A DNA stretch of 64,000 nt from NCBI GenBank assembly GCA_016871725.1, contig VHCL01000004.1:56366-120365 (forward strand). Reading direction: 5' to 3'. The translations under genes were made by a program, and so were the position numbers. The notes below the pieces were generated by a model. It saw only the letters and a list, made by a program, of their open reading frames with translations, was not told the origin of the DNA and made no database searches. Positions 1 through 9,525 of this stretch are shown here, piece after piece. The stretch is from Verrucomicrobiota bacterium (GTDB taxonomy: Bacteria > Verrucomicrobiota > Verrucomicrobiia > Opitutales > UBA953). Within the stretch, counting starts at the first letter, position 1. The number at the start of each line of letters is the position of its first letter.

Positions 1-1
1 C

Positions 2-628
2 GCGATGTTCAAGGCCTACCGCGCCAAGGGCGCGCCGATCGGCTTCGCTCCGGACCCCCTCACCTCGCACCAGACGGGCGACCAGCGCTACGCCGCCATC
101 GCGTTCTTCGACGCCTGCCTTGAACTGCGTCTGCCGGCGTCGGGCAACGTCCTCCGCAAGATCGACCAATCGAAAGGCTGGCTCTCGCCGCTGCTCGGCA
201 ATGAAGCCAAGCCCGCCGGCGAATACGCGGGTGACAAGGCCGAGTCCAACTGGCTGCCGAACGCCGCCTTCGCCAAGGCTTGGAGCGAATACGTCAAGAC
301 CGGCGCCACGAACGACACCACCCCGCCGCCCGCGCCTTTCAACGTCGCGACCAAGGCCGTCGCCGAAAGCGTCGAAGTGACGTGGGATGCGCACGCCGAC
401 TTCGAGAGCGGCCTCCGCCAGTTCCTCATCAAGAAAGATGGCCAGGTCGTCGGCCGCGTGCCGGAGAAGCTCGCCAATCCCTTCGGACGACCGCTCTTCC
501 AAGGCATGACCTACGGCGACACGCCGACGCAGCCGCAGGCGCTGATGCGCTTCGTCGACAAGGGCGCGAAACCCGGCGCGAAGTACGAAGTCGTCGCGGT
601 GAACTCGGTCGGCCTCGAGTCGAAGTAA
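2..628 (+). CDS. Secreted alpha/beta-hydrolase-like protein, C-terminal part (5' truncated)
   Basis: The frame is open from the window edge, so the true start lies upstream. Near the visible N-terminus, at residue 22 counted from the first Met, there is a His in the context T-S-H-Q-T-G-D-Q-R-Y. This is followed by a helix ending in F-F-D-A-C-L, which resembles the catalytic-His region of secreted esterase-type alpha/beta hydrolases of Planctomycetes and Verrucomicrobia. From about residue 105, after a Pro-rich linker (TPPPAPF), comes a roughly 95-residue beta-rich module ending in YEVVAVNSVG, which looks like a fibronectin type III domain. The nucleophile and oxyanion regions are outside the window, so the hydrolase assignment is an inference. 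It converges with the next gene across a short hairpin. Confidence 0.5.
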   Translation, partial: AMFKAYRAKGAPIGFAPDPLTSHQTGDQRYAAIAFFDACLELRLPASGNVLRKIDQSKGWLSPLLGNEAKPAGEYAGDKAESNWLPNAAFAKAWSEYVKTGATNDTTPPPAPFNVATKAVAESVEVTWDAHADFESGLRQFLIKKDGQVVGRVPEKLANPFGRPLFQGMTYGDTPTQPQALMRFVDKGAKPGAKYEVVAVNSVGLESK

Positions 629-637
629 ACGACATCA

Positions 638-654
638 GGCCGGCGTCACCGGCC
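638..654. terminator. Short convergent hairpin between hydrolase and methyltransferase
   Basis: GGCCGG and CCGGCC pair around a five-base loop that contains the stop codon of the minus-strand gene. There is no T-run on either side, so termination is only suggested by its position between convergent genes. Confidence 0.3.
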
Positions 655-1482
655 CTGCGTCAGACGTTGCAGGTAGGTCGGCGCGAGCCCGGTCGAACAT
701 TGGCGGTCGTAGGCGAGCAGCGCCTGCATCGCCAGGTCGAAAGAGCCGTACACCATGTGCAGGATGACCGCCATTCGCAGGAGCTTCTCCGACGGCAGGT
801 GGTCCAAGGCCATGAAGTCCTTCACGTAGACCGCATCGGCCCAGAGCATCTGGCTCAGGCACTGGTTGACGTCGTTGTTCACGATGAGCGGCTTGAAGGT
901 GCGGCCGGCGAGCCCGGCGAACTTATGGAAGACGAAGCCGCTGCGGCGGAGCCGCTGATCCACTTCCGCGAACAACGGCTGCCCCTTGTACATCTCGACG
1001 AACTCGACCTCGGTATGGACGACCACCGCGTCCGTCAGGACCCGGTCACCGCCGTTCAGCACGTCCAGCTCGGCGCCCTGCACGTCCAGCTTGAGGAAAT
1101 CCGCCCCGGTGATCTGAGGGATGTCATCGAGCCGCTTCGTCGCGAACGTATGCTGCTTCACCACCTGCGTCAGGTTCTCAAGGTTCTGAAACCTATCCAG
1201 CAAGGCGGAATTAGGCTCCAGCAAGGAGGACGTCATCGGATAATTGCATTCATGGAACGCGCGCGTCGTACCGTCGCCGATCGCGTAGGGCAGATAGGTC
1301 CGGGACTCCCGGGACATCGCGTTCAGGCGGTCACACTCGGCCTGCACGCATTCAAAGCCAAGCACGCTGGCGACGCCTGCCTTAAGGAGCGGATCGTAGA
1401 TCTCGGCACCGAGATCCATCGCGCCGACATCGATGACCTGGACTTTCCCGACAGGGGGTAGGATTTCGAGGATGTTGAACAT
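646..1482 (-). CDS. FkbM-family SAM-dependent methyltransferase
   Basis: This 278-residue protein has the FkbM methyltransferase layout. A Rossmann motif I (VIDVGAMDLG) lies near residue 16, an acidic residue ends the second strand (GFECVQAE), and the core contains DFLKLDVQGAELDVL, where the family signature K-x-D-x-x-G-x-E is present. Such enzymes O-methylate sugars or small molecules, often in polysaccharide or natural-product loci; the substrate here cannot be read. The open frame extends 38 codons further upstream, but that extension is low-complexity Ala/Pro sequence, so I chose the internal ATG (MFNILEILPP). The gene stands alone between a convergent hydrolase and the enolase terminator. 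Confidence 0.75.
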   Translation of the reverse strand: MFNILEILPPVGKVQVIDVGAMDLGAEIYDPLLKAGVASVLGFECVQAECDRLNAMSRESRTYLPYAIGDGTTRAFHECNYPMTSSLLEPNSALLDRFQNLENLTQVVKQHTFATKRLDDIPQITGADFLKLDVQGAELDVLNGGDRVLTDAVVVHTEVEFVEMYKGQPLFAEVDQRLRRSGFVFHKFAGLAGRTFKPLIVNNDVNQCLSQMLWADAVYVKDFMALDHLPSEKLLRMAVILHMVYGSFDLAMQALLAYDRQCSTGLAPTYLQRLTQGR

Positions 1483-1594
1483 GCTTCGGGCGGGTGGATG
1501 ATCAGGAGCGGGGCACGGAATGACTACCGCTCCCGCGGAGGCCTGGCAACCTATCGCTTGCGCGGCCGCGACCGTCGCGGGTGAGGCGGGCAAC

Positions 1595-1620
1595 AAAAAG
1601 GGCCGCCCATCGGGCGGCCC
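1595..1620 (-). terminator. Intrinsic terminator of eno
   Basis: GGGCCGCCC at 1600-1608 pairs perfectly with GGGCGGCCC at 1612-1620 around a three-base loop. Read on the minus strand the stem is followed directly by five T (1595-1599). It lies about 25 bases past the enolase stop, a canonical rho-independent terminator. Confidence 0.85.
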
Positions 1621-1643
1621 TTCGCTTCGCCTACGACCCGGGA

Positions 1644-3193
<1,550 letters not shown>

Positions 3194-3242
3194 GTGAAAG
3201 AGGAAGGTGAACAAAGGGAGCGGACCGCCCTCTGGCAAGCCT

Positions 3243-3737
3243 TCAATGCACGTCCCCGAGATAGGTGGCCGAACCGTCCCTCAGGGCCTTGGCGATGATG
3301 TCGCCCAAGCCCTTGGGCGAAAGGGGGTAATCCGCCAGCCGAGCCAGCGGCAGCCACTCGAAACCGACCTGCCGACGGTCACGCTCCCGGCCCTCCCCGA
3401 TCGGCCCGAGGTCGTCGCAGCGGCAATGGAAGACGGCTTCCACCTGGTGGAAGTGCCCGTGGATCCGATGCATGGCATGGTTCTTGCCGACGTACTCCCG
3501 GAGGTAGACCAGGCCCAACGGCTCGACGCGCAGGCCGAGCTCCTCGTGGACCTCGCGACGGACGGTGTCCCGCAACGTCTCGCCATGGTTCTGGCCGCCG
3601 CCCGGCAGGACGAGGAACTCGCCCTCCTCGGTACGGATCCGGACCGCCAGGATCTCCTCGCCGCGCAGGATGACGGCGCGGGCGGCCGTCCGGACCCCGG
3701 AAGACGCGCTGCCTGACTGACGACGAGGAGGAGACAC
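3243..3737 (-). CDS. Nudix hydrolase
   Basis: This 164-residue protein has a complete Nudix box at residues 47-69. The spacing G-x5-E-x7-R-E-V-H-E-E-L-G-L matches the consensus exactly, so it should hydrolyse a nucleoside diphosphate linked to another moiety using Mg2+. A beta-strand before the box (AVILRGEEILAVRI) and a C-terminal helix complete the small fold. The substrate is not predictable. The first 14 residues (Ser/Pro/Arg-rich) are atypical, and translation could begin slightly later, near GVRTAARAVIL. It is alone between yebC and tRNA-Val, on the same strand as both. Confidence 0.85.
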   Translation of the reverse strand: MSPPRRQSGSASSGVRTAARAVILRGEEILAVRIRTEEGEFLVLPGGGQNHGETLRDTVRREVHEELGLRVEPLGLVYLREYVGKNHAMHRIHGHFHQVEAVFHCRCDDLGPIGEGRERDRRQVGFEWLPLARLADYPLSPKGLGDIIAKALRDGSATYLGDVH

Positions 3738-3802
3738 GCGGCCACACTACCGGGATGACCCGGACAGTGAAGCCGTAAAGCGTGGGCGGTAATCCGCCCG
3801 GC

Positions 3803-4543
3803 TTACGACAGCAGCTTCTCGTCGATCTCCTGGTTGCCGTGGACGGCCTTGACGTCGTCCAGGGCTTCGAGGGCGTCGATGAGCTCCATCACCTGCTTGG
3901 CCACGGCGGCGTCGCCGACCGGGACCGGGATGCTGGAGATGTAGGAAAGCTCGGCCGACTCCGGCTTGAGGGACTTCTCCTGCAGGGCCTTGGAGACGGC
4001 GTCGAAGGCAGCGATCGGGCAGAGCACCTCGAAGTGGTCGCCGTGGTTGACGACGTCTTCGGCGCCGGCCTCGAGGACGAGCTCCATCAGGGCGTCTTCG
4101 CCGATCTGGGCGGAGCCGATGAGGAACTGCCCCTTCTTCTGGAAGCTGTGGGACACGGCGCCGGTCTGGGCCATGTTGCCGCCGTTGTCGTTGAAGGCCT
4201 GACGGACTTCGGCCGCGGCGCGGTTCTTGTTGTCGGTGGTGACCTCGACGATGAGGCCGACGCCGCCGGGGGCGTAACCTTCGTAGACGATCTCCTCGTA
4301 GGTGACGCCGGGGATCTCGCCGGTGCCCTTCTGGACCGCGCGCTTGATGTTGTCCGAAGGCATGTTGGCCGAACGGGCCTTGTCCATGAGCGTGCGCAGG
4401 CGCGCGTTGGACTCGGGATTGCCGCCGCCGGCGCGGGCCGCGAGGGTGATCTCCTTCGCGAGGACGGAGAAGATCTTGCCGCGCTTGGCGTCAATGACGG
4501 CCTTGTGCCGCTTCGTCGTGTGCCACTTGCTATGACCGGACAT
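3803..4543 (-). CDS. yebC: YebC/PmpR-family protein
   Basis: The 246-residue product begins MSGHSKWHTTKRHK, the hallmark N-terminus of the YebC/PmpR family. It continues with the conserved AKEITLAARAGGGNPESNARLR and the segment GVGLIVEVTTDNKNRA. Family members have been described as DNA-binding regulators and, more recently, as factors that relieve ribosome stalling; which role applies here cannot be told. I chose the ATG giving MSGHSKW although the frame is open for 82 codons more, because that extension overlaps yidC and has no family similarity. It lies 20 bases after yidC, so the two are probably co-transcribed. Confidence 0.95.
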   Translation of the reverse strand: MSGHSKWHTTKRHKAVIDAKRGKIFSVLAKEITLAARAGGGNPESNARLRTLMDKARSANMPSDNIKRAVQKGTGEIPGVTYEEIVYEGYAPGGVGLIVEVTTDNKNRAAAEVRQAFNDNGGNMAQTGAVSHSFQKKGQFLIGSAQIGEDALMELVLEAGAEDVVNHGDHFEVLCPIAAFDAVSKALQEKSLKPESAELSYISSIPVPVGDAAVAKQVMELIDALEALDDVKAVHGNQEIDEKLLS

Positions 4544-4563
4544 GGTGGGATGGGGGTTGAAAA

Positions 4564-6324
4564 TCAGCCTTTGACCTTCTTCGGCGCGGGCGCGATCACC
4601 TCGACGTCCGGCTCGTCCTTGGTAAGCCAGGTCTGCAGCATCGTCAACAGGTTCTGGATCGTCATGTACAACGTCAGGGCCGAGGCCATCGGGTAGCAGA
4701 TGACCGGGAACAGCAGCGTCATCATCAGGAAGATCATCTTCTGGGAGCCGTCGCCCGAGGGCTGCGGGCTCATGCGCATCGAGAGCCACATGGTGACGCC
4801 CATCAGGACGGGCAGGAGGTTCACCGGGAAGCCGCCGAGGTGGAAGAGCGTGTCGGGCGCGGAGAGGTCGGCGATCCAGAGGAAGGAATGGAGACGCAGC
4901 TCGACGGTGGTCTGGAAAGCGGTGTAGAGGCCGAAGAAGATCGGCATCTGGATGAGGATCGGGAGGCAGCCGGCGAACGGGTTGATCTTGTTGTCGGTGT
5001 AGAGCTTCATGAGCTCCTTCTGCATCTTCTCCGGGTTGTCCTTATGCTTCTCGCGGATGTCCTGCATCGGCTTCGCGAACTTCTGCATCTTCTTGGCGGC
5101 ATTCATCTGGATCGACGTCAGCGGCCAGGTGATGACCTTGATCAGGCAGGTGAGCAGGACGATCGCCCAGCCCCAGGACCAGGCGCCGCTCCATTCCAGC
5201 AGCCAGTGCACGCCGCCGAGGACGGCGAGCAGGAGCTTGCAGATGGCGCCGAAGGAGATGAAGCCGAGGAGCTTCGAGAACTGCAGCACGGCGACCTGGC
5301 CGTCAGGCAGGGCGGCGACGCGGGCGTACTCCTTGGGGCCGACGAAGAACTCACCGGCGAAGGTCCGGGAGAGGTCGGCGGCGGGGACGGGTTCCCAGGA
5401 GGCGAAGGCCTGCAGGCCGCGCTTACCGGCGTCAAGAGCGACGGGCAGGACGAGGACTTCCGTGCGCGCGCCGCGGGCGGAGGCGTCGGCCGGATGGATG
5501 ATCGAGGAGAAGAACTGGTTGCCGGAGGCGACCCAGAGCAGCGGCTTGGCGACGGAGGCGACGGCGTGCTCGGCCTGCGCCTTATGGGCGCCGAGGCCGA
5601 AGAAGCCGCTGGAGTCGGTGAAGACGTCGAGGCCGACGCGGGTCAGGTCCTCGCCGTCGTAGGCGAGCACCGAGAGGAACTGGTTGGCGGAGTCGCCTTC
5701 GGTCGGCTGCCAGCAGCCGGTCGAGACCCAGACGGAAGCGGCCGGCTTGCCGGCGGGCGGGATGACCTTGGTGACGAAGCGAAGGGCATACGGCTCGGCG
5801 ACCGAGTCGACCGGGTGCGCCAACGAGAAGGTGCGCTCGATGCGGGTGCCGTCGGCGAGGGCGCCGACGAGCGTGATGGCTTCGGCCGAAGCACCGGGCT
5901 GGGCGACGAACTCGGAGAGGAGCGTCTCGAGCCTGCCGGTGACGGGATTCTTCACCGCGAGCGCGAGGGCCGATTCGTCGTTGCCGGCGTTGAAGACGAC
6001 GACGCCCTGCTTGGTGACGTCGGCGAACTCCTTCTTCAGGCGGATCTCCCGGATGGCGCCGCCACGGTCGGTGAGCGTCACCTTGAGCTTTTCGTTCTCG
6101 AGGACGAAGGATTTGGCCGACTCACGCGGCACCGGCCGGGCGGACTGGGCCGAGGCAGGCAAGGTCGTCGCCGGCTTGGCGACCAACGCCGGAGCGACGG
6201 GAGCGACGACGCCCGTAGGAGCCGGCTTGGCGCCCGGAGGCGGGGTCGCCGGAGCCGTGAAAAAGTAGAGGGCGAAGGCGCCGACGATGCAGGCCATGCC
6301 TAGGATGAAGTTCTTGCGATCCAT
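4564..6324 (-). CDS. yidC: Membrane protein insertase YidC
   Basis: This 586-residue protein has the Gram-negative YidC plan. An N-terminal transmembrane segment (ILGMACIVGAFALYFF) is followed by a Pro/Ala linker, a large periplasmic beta-domain (about residues 80-360) and the C-terminal insertase domain (about 380-560) with the conserved NPFAGCLPILIQMPIFFGLY. It inserts membrane proteins alone or with SecYEG. The start was taken at MDRKNF, which directly precedes the first membrane helix. The Arg in the hydrophilic groove (R366 in E. coli) is replaced by Lys at residue 396 (CLIKVITWPL), so the positive charge is kept. It forms a unit with yebC; rpmH and rnpA are not adjacent. Confidence 0.97.
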   Translation of the reverse strand: MDRKNFILGMACIVGAFALYFFTAPATPPPGAKPAPTGVVAPVAPALVAKPATTLPASAQSARPVPRESAKSFVLENEKLKVTLTDRGGAIREIRLKKEFADVTKQGVVVFNAGNDESALALAVKNPVTGRLETLLSEFVAQPGASAEAITLVGALADGTRIERTFSLAHPVDSVAEPYALRFVTKVIPPAGKPAASVWVSTGCWQPTEGDSANQFLSVLAYDGEDLTRVGLDVFTDSSGFFGLGAHKAQAEHAVASVAKPLLWVASGNQFFSSIIHPADASARGARTEVLVLPVALDAGKRGLQAFASWEPVPAADLSRTFAGEFFVGPKEYARVAALPDGQVAVLQFSKLLGFISFGAICKLLLAVLGGVHWLLEWSGAWSWGWAIVLLTCLIKVITWPLTSIQMNAAKKMQKFAKPMQDIREKHKDNPEKMQKELMKLYTDNKINPFAGCLPILIQMPIFFGLYTAFQTTVELRLHSFLWIADLSAPDTLFHLGGFPVNLLPVLMGVTMWLSMRMSPQPSGDGSQKMIFLMMTLLFPVICYPMASALTLYMTIQNLLTMLQTWLTKDEPDVEVIAPAPKKVKG

Positions 6325-6411
6325 GGAAAGTGAGTGGTTTGGCGTAGGGAAGCCCCCGCCTTGGTGCAAGGCACAAGGCGTCGAACGACGGCACAGCCCT
6401 CGTTTTTCGTC

Positions 6412-6436
6412 AAAAAAGGCGCCCGTCGGGACGGCG
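6412..6436 (-). terminator. Intrinsic terminator downstream of pyrE
   Basis: On the minus strand a short CCGT/ACGG hairpin with extra flanking G-C pairs is followed by six T (6412-6417). It begins right after the pyrE stop codon and precedes yidC, so it probably separates the two transcripts. Confidence 0.6.
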
Positions 6437-6438
6437 GC

Positions 6439-7008
6439 TCAGGACCCCGGCTTGGTCGCCGGAATCTTCGCCAGTTCGGCGGGGACGGCGTCCGCGGCGT
6501 AGGTCGGGAAATTCAGCTCCAGGAGGGAGACGAAAGGCACGCTGAACTTGGTCTGCCCGGCCGAACGGTCGACCAGCGAGGCCACCGCCACGGGGGTGGC
6601 GCCGGCGGCGTTCAGGATGTCCAGGCACTCCTGCGCGCGGCCGCCGCGGGTGACGACGTCCTCGGCGACGATCACGCGTTCGCCGGGACGGAAGGTGAAA
6701 TTACGGCGCATGACCAGCTTGTCGTTCTCCTTTTCCGCGAACACGAAACGGACCCCGAGCTGGCGGGCGATCTCCTGGCCCACCACGAGCCCGCCCATCG
6801 CCGGCGCGAGGACGGTGTCACACGGATGGGCCGCGAGCTTCGGGCGGAGCAGCTCGATGAGGCGGGTGACCTTGTCCATGTGCTGGCAGACCTGGGCGCA
6901 CTGGAAGAAATGGCCGCTATGCAGGCCGGAGCGGAGGACGAAATGGCCGGTCAGCAGGGCCTTGGAATCGCGGAAGATCTGGAGGACTTCTTCTTGGGTC
7001 GAACTCAT
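6439..7008 (-). CDS. pyrE: Orotate phosphoribosyltransferase
   Basis: The 189-residue enzyme transfers ribose 5-phosphate from PRPP to orotate to make OMP in de novo pyrimidine synthesis. The PRPP-binding motif is seen as VIVAEDVVTRGG. The N-terminal FVLRSGLHSGHFF corresponds to the orotate/PRPP loop, and the flexible loop with KENDKLVMRRNF is present. The start at MSSTQEEVLQIF fits the family N-terminus and has an AAGG-type ribosome site (CCAAGGCGC); the 20 upstream codons overlap a leader hairpin and were rejected. The 5' leader contains a large terminator-like stem-loop, which suggests attenuation control. Confidence 0.95.
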   Translation of the reverse strand: MSSTQEEVLQIFRDSKALLTGHFVLRSGLHSGHFFQCAQVCQHMDKVTRLIELLRPKLAAHPCDTVLAPAMGGLVVGQEIARQLGVRFVFAEKENDKLVMRRNFTFRPGERVIVAEDVVTRGGRAQECLDILNAAGATPVAVASLVDRSAGQTKFSVPFVSLLELNFPTYAADAVPAELAKIPATKPGS

Positions 7009-7026
7009 GCGCCTTGGATAAGGCAG

Positions 7027-7066
7027 AAAAGTCCCGCGGGGCGAGGCGATATCCGCCCCGCCCCGC
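7027..7066 (-). promoter_or_regulatory. Terminator-like stem-loop in the pyrE leader (possible attenuator)
   Basis: On the minus strand GCGGGGCGGGGCG (7054-7066) pairs with CGCCTCGCCCCGC (7036-7048): 13 pairs with one G-U and a five-base loop. Four T follow after a five-base spacer (7027-7030). It lies 19 bases upstream of the pyrE start codon, so it is in the leader and not behind a gene. Enteric pyrE and pyrBI are controlled by UTP-sensitive attenuation at such hairpins; that role here is an inference. Confidence 0.5.
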
Positions 7067-7111
7067 AAAAGGTTCGCCCTCCCCCACCCTCTGCCTAATA
7101 AAGGTCAACCC

Positions 7112-8185
7112 ATGGAAACCGACGCCCGCCCCGGCCCCGCGAGCCAGGCCAAGACCTGGATCATAACGATCGCCATCGTGCTCATGGCCGCCCCGTTCGT
7201 GGTGCTGGCCCTGCGCCCCCCGGCGGCGACCCCGGCGAAGGCGGGCGAGACCGACCTGACCGGCATGGTCTGGATCCCGGGCGGGGAGTTCACCATGGGG
7301 ACGGACAAGGCCGACGAGAAGCACGCGGAAGAAGCGCCGGCGCACGCGGTCGTCGTCAAAGGCTTCTGGATGGACGTCACCGAAGTGACCAACGCTCAGT
7401 TCAAACGGTTCGTCGACGCCACCGGCTACGTGACCGACGCCGAGAAGGATCTCGATCCGCGAGAATTCCCCAAGGCTCCGCCGGAAATGCTCAAAGGCGG
7501 CGCCCTGCTTTTCCAGCGCGTCTCCGGCGTGAACCCCTTCCAGTGCGGCGGCGCCGACCTGCCCTGGTGGAAGTTCACCGCCGGCGCCAATTGGCGGCAC
7601 CCGGACGGCCCCGCGTCCTCGATCGAGCAGCGCATGGACCACCCCGTGGTGTGCGTCACGTACAAGGACGCGCAGGCCTACGCCAAATGGGCGGGCAAGC
7701 GGCTGCCCACCGAAGCCGAGTGGGAGTTCGCCGCGCGCGGCGGCCTCAAGGACAAGCCTTACGTCTGGGGTGACGAAGAGCGTCCGAACGGGCGGATCAT
7801 GAGCAACCATTGGCAGGGGAAATTCCCCGAGCGCGACAGCGGCGCCGACGGCTTCACCGCGGTGGCCCCGGTGAAGTCCTTTCCGCCCAACGGTTACGGC
7901 CTCTACGACGTCTCCGGCAACGTCTGGGAGATGTGCGAGGACTGGTACGGCCTCGACTACTACAAGGTCTCGCCCAAGGATGGTCCGGTCGGCCCGGCCA
8001 TCGGCCACGACCCCGAGAAGACCGGCTTCGGCCAGCACGTGATCCGCGGGGGCTCCTGGCTCTGCGACGAAGGCTACTGCTTCCGCTACCGCCCGGCTTC
8101 GCGCCAAGGCCTCGACATGCTGACGTCGACGAACCACGTCGGCCTGCGTTGCGTCGCCGACGCGCCCGCTCCGGCGAAGAAGTAA
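7112..8185 (+). CDS. Formylglycine-generating enzyme (sulfatase maturase), membrane-anchored
   Basis: This 357-residue protein has an N-terminal membrane helix (about residues 15-35) and an FGE-sulfatase (SUMF1-type) domain from about 50 to 350. It starts with MVWIPGGEFTMGTD and includes RLPTEAEWEFAARGG and DVSGNVWEMCEDW. The two copper-binding catalytic cysteines are visible at 318 and 323 in GGSWLCDEGYCFRYR, matching C336 and C341 of human SUMF1, so this is likely a true maturase and not a degenerate FGE-fold protein. It would oxidise the Cys of C-x-P-S-R sulfatases; two sulfatases lie elsewhere in the window (49.5 and 56.1 kb). The membrane anchor is unusual for a bacterial FGE, which normally acts on unexported substrates. 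Confidence 0.9.
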   Translation: METDARPGPASQAKTWIITIAIVLMAAPFVVLALRPPAATPAKAGETDLTGMVWIPGGEFTMGTDKADEKHAEEAPAHAVVVKGFWMDVTEVTNAQFKRFVDATGYVTDAEKDLDPREFPKAPPEMLKGGALLFQRVSGVNPFQCGGADLPWWKFTAGANWRHPDGPASSIEQRMDHPVVCVTYKDAQAYAKWAGKRLPTEAEWEFAARGGLKDKPYVWGDEERPNGRIMSNHWQGKFPERDSGADGFTAVAPVKSFPPNGYGLYDVSGNVWEMCEDWYGLDYYKVSPKDGPVGPAIGHDPEKTGFGQHVIRGGSWLCDEGYCFRYRPASRQGLDMLTSTNHVGLRCVADAPAPAKK

Positions 8186-8203
8186 GCGGCGAAGCTTACT
8201 TCT
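8178..8203. terminator. Perfect hairpin spanning both convergent stop codons
   Basis: AGAAGTAAGC (8178-8187) pairs with GCTTACTTCT (8194-8203) around a six-base loop and includes the stop codons of the FGE gene and of the MFS gene. It may act as a bidirectional terminator, although only short T-rich stretches follow, and part of the symmetry arises from both proteins ending in Lys codons. Confidence 0.4.
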
Positions 8204-9515
8204 GTTCCTGGTAGTCGAGGTCCTTGCCGAAGGTCTCTTCCATGCCCCAGAGGGCGTAGAACGCCGCGCCGAAGCAGATGACGCCGAGCACCGCTCCCGC
8301 GAGCGAAGGCGCGAGGAACGGCGCGTCCTTGGCGCCCGTGAGCTGCGTGAAGCCGAAGGTGAGCAGCACGAGCGAGCCGCGGGCGAAGTTCGGGACGGTG
8401 GTCGCGACCGTGGCGCGCAGGTTGGTCCCGAACTGCTCCGCGGCGATGGTCACGAAGAGGGCCCAGTAGCCCATGCCCAGGCCCATCAGGAAGATCAGCC
8501 GGTAATAGGCCGCGGACGTCCACCCGTCGGCGCCGAAGAGATAGAGGACGACGCAGGCGAGGCTGAACGCGAGGAAACCGGCGACCACCTTGCGCCGCGA
8601 ACGGAGCAGCTGGCTGCCGACGCCGCTGGCGAGGTCGCCGAACGTCAGGCCGAGGTAGAAGGCCGCGACGGCCCAGTTCGTCTTCACCGGCTCGCCGGTG
8701 ACGCCGGCGGCCGGCGCGAAGACCGTGGCGGCGCGCTGGACGAGGATGCCGATCATATACCAGGTCGGCAGGCCGATGAGGACGCAACGGGCGTAACGGA
8801 CGAAACGGTCGCGGGAGGTGAACAGCGCGAGGAAATCACCGCGCTTCACGTCGCCGTCGGCGCCGTGCTCCTTGGCGTGATGGAACATGCCGGACTCATG
8901 GACGCCGACGCGCAGCAGCAGGAGCAGGAGGCCGAGACCCCCGCCGATGAAGTAGCTCATGCGCCAGCCGTCCGTGCCGACGAGGGCGCCGATGGCGTCG
9001 ACGTGGTCCGCCATGTAGCCGGCGACGACCGCGCCGAAGACGCCGACCGTGGCCACGACCGCCGTGCCGTAGCCGCGTCGCTCCTTGGAGAGGGATTCGG
9101 AGACGAGCGCGATGCAGCCCCCGAGCTCGCCGGCCAGGCCGAGGCCGGCGACGAAACGCCAGAACGCATAGGCCCCGAAGCTGTCGACGAGGCCGTTGGC
9201 GATGTTCGCGACGGAATAGAGGAGGATGGACCCGAAGAGCGTGGTCAGGCGGCCCATGCGGTCGCCGAGGACGCCGAAGAAGATGCCGCCGAGGAGCATG
9301 CCCATCATCTGCCAGGAAAGGAGGTCCTGGTACCAAGGGGCGCCGGTGATGAGGTGACCCAGGCCGAGGCCGTTGAGGCTCTTCTCCCGCACGGTCATGA
9401 ACAGCGTGAGGTCGTAGATGTCGACGAAGTAGCCGAGGGCGCCGACGACGACGGCGGGATGGAGCAGATCCTTCCAGAGAGGGCGCGGCTCGGCCGGGAA
9501 TGCGGGGGTGCTCAT
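8196..9515 (-). CDS. MFS transporter, metabolite:H+ symporter type
   Basis: The 439-residue protein shows about 12 hydrophobic helices and the MFS signature between helices 2 and 3 (FGVLGDRMGRLTTL). A second family motif follows (RFVAGLGLAGELGGCIALVSE), as in the sugar/metabolite:H+ symporters of the ShiA/KgtP/ProP type. It probably imports a small organic anion or osmolyte with protons; the substrate is unknown. It starts 10 bases after the stop of the upstream CrtI-like oxidoreductase gene, so the pair is likely co-transcribed. The convergent FGE gene ends 10 bases away. Confidence 0.8.
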   Translation of the reverse strand: MSTPAFPAEPRPLWKDLLHPAVVVGALGYFVDIYDLTLFMTVREKSLNGLGLGHLITGAPWYQDLLSWQMMGMLLGGIFFGVLGDRMGRLTTLFGSILLYSVANIANGLVDSFGAYAFWRFVAGLGLAGELGGCIALVSESLSKERRGYGTAVVATVGVFGAVVAGYMADHVDAIGALVGTDGWRMSYFIGGGLGLLLLLLRVGVHESGMFHHAKEHGADGDVKRGDFLALFTSRDRFVRYARCVLIGLPTWYMIGILVQRAATVFAPAAGVTGEPVKTNWAVAAFYLGLTFGDLASGVGSQLLRSRRKVVAGFLAFSLACVVLYLFGADGWTSAAYYRLIFLMGLGMGYWALFVTIAAEQFGTNLRATVATTVPNFARGSLVLLTFGFTQLTGAKDAPFLAPSLAGAVLGVICFGAAFYALWGMEETFGKDLDYQEQK

Positions 9516-9525
9516 GAAGGCGGGG

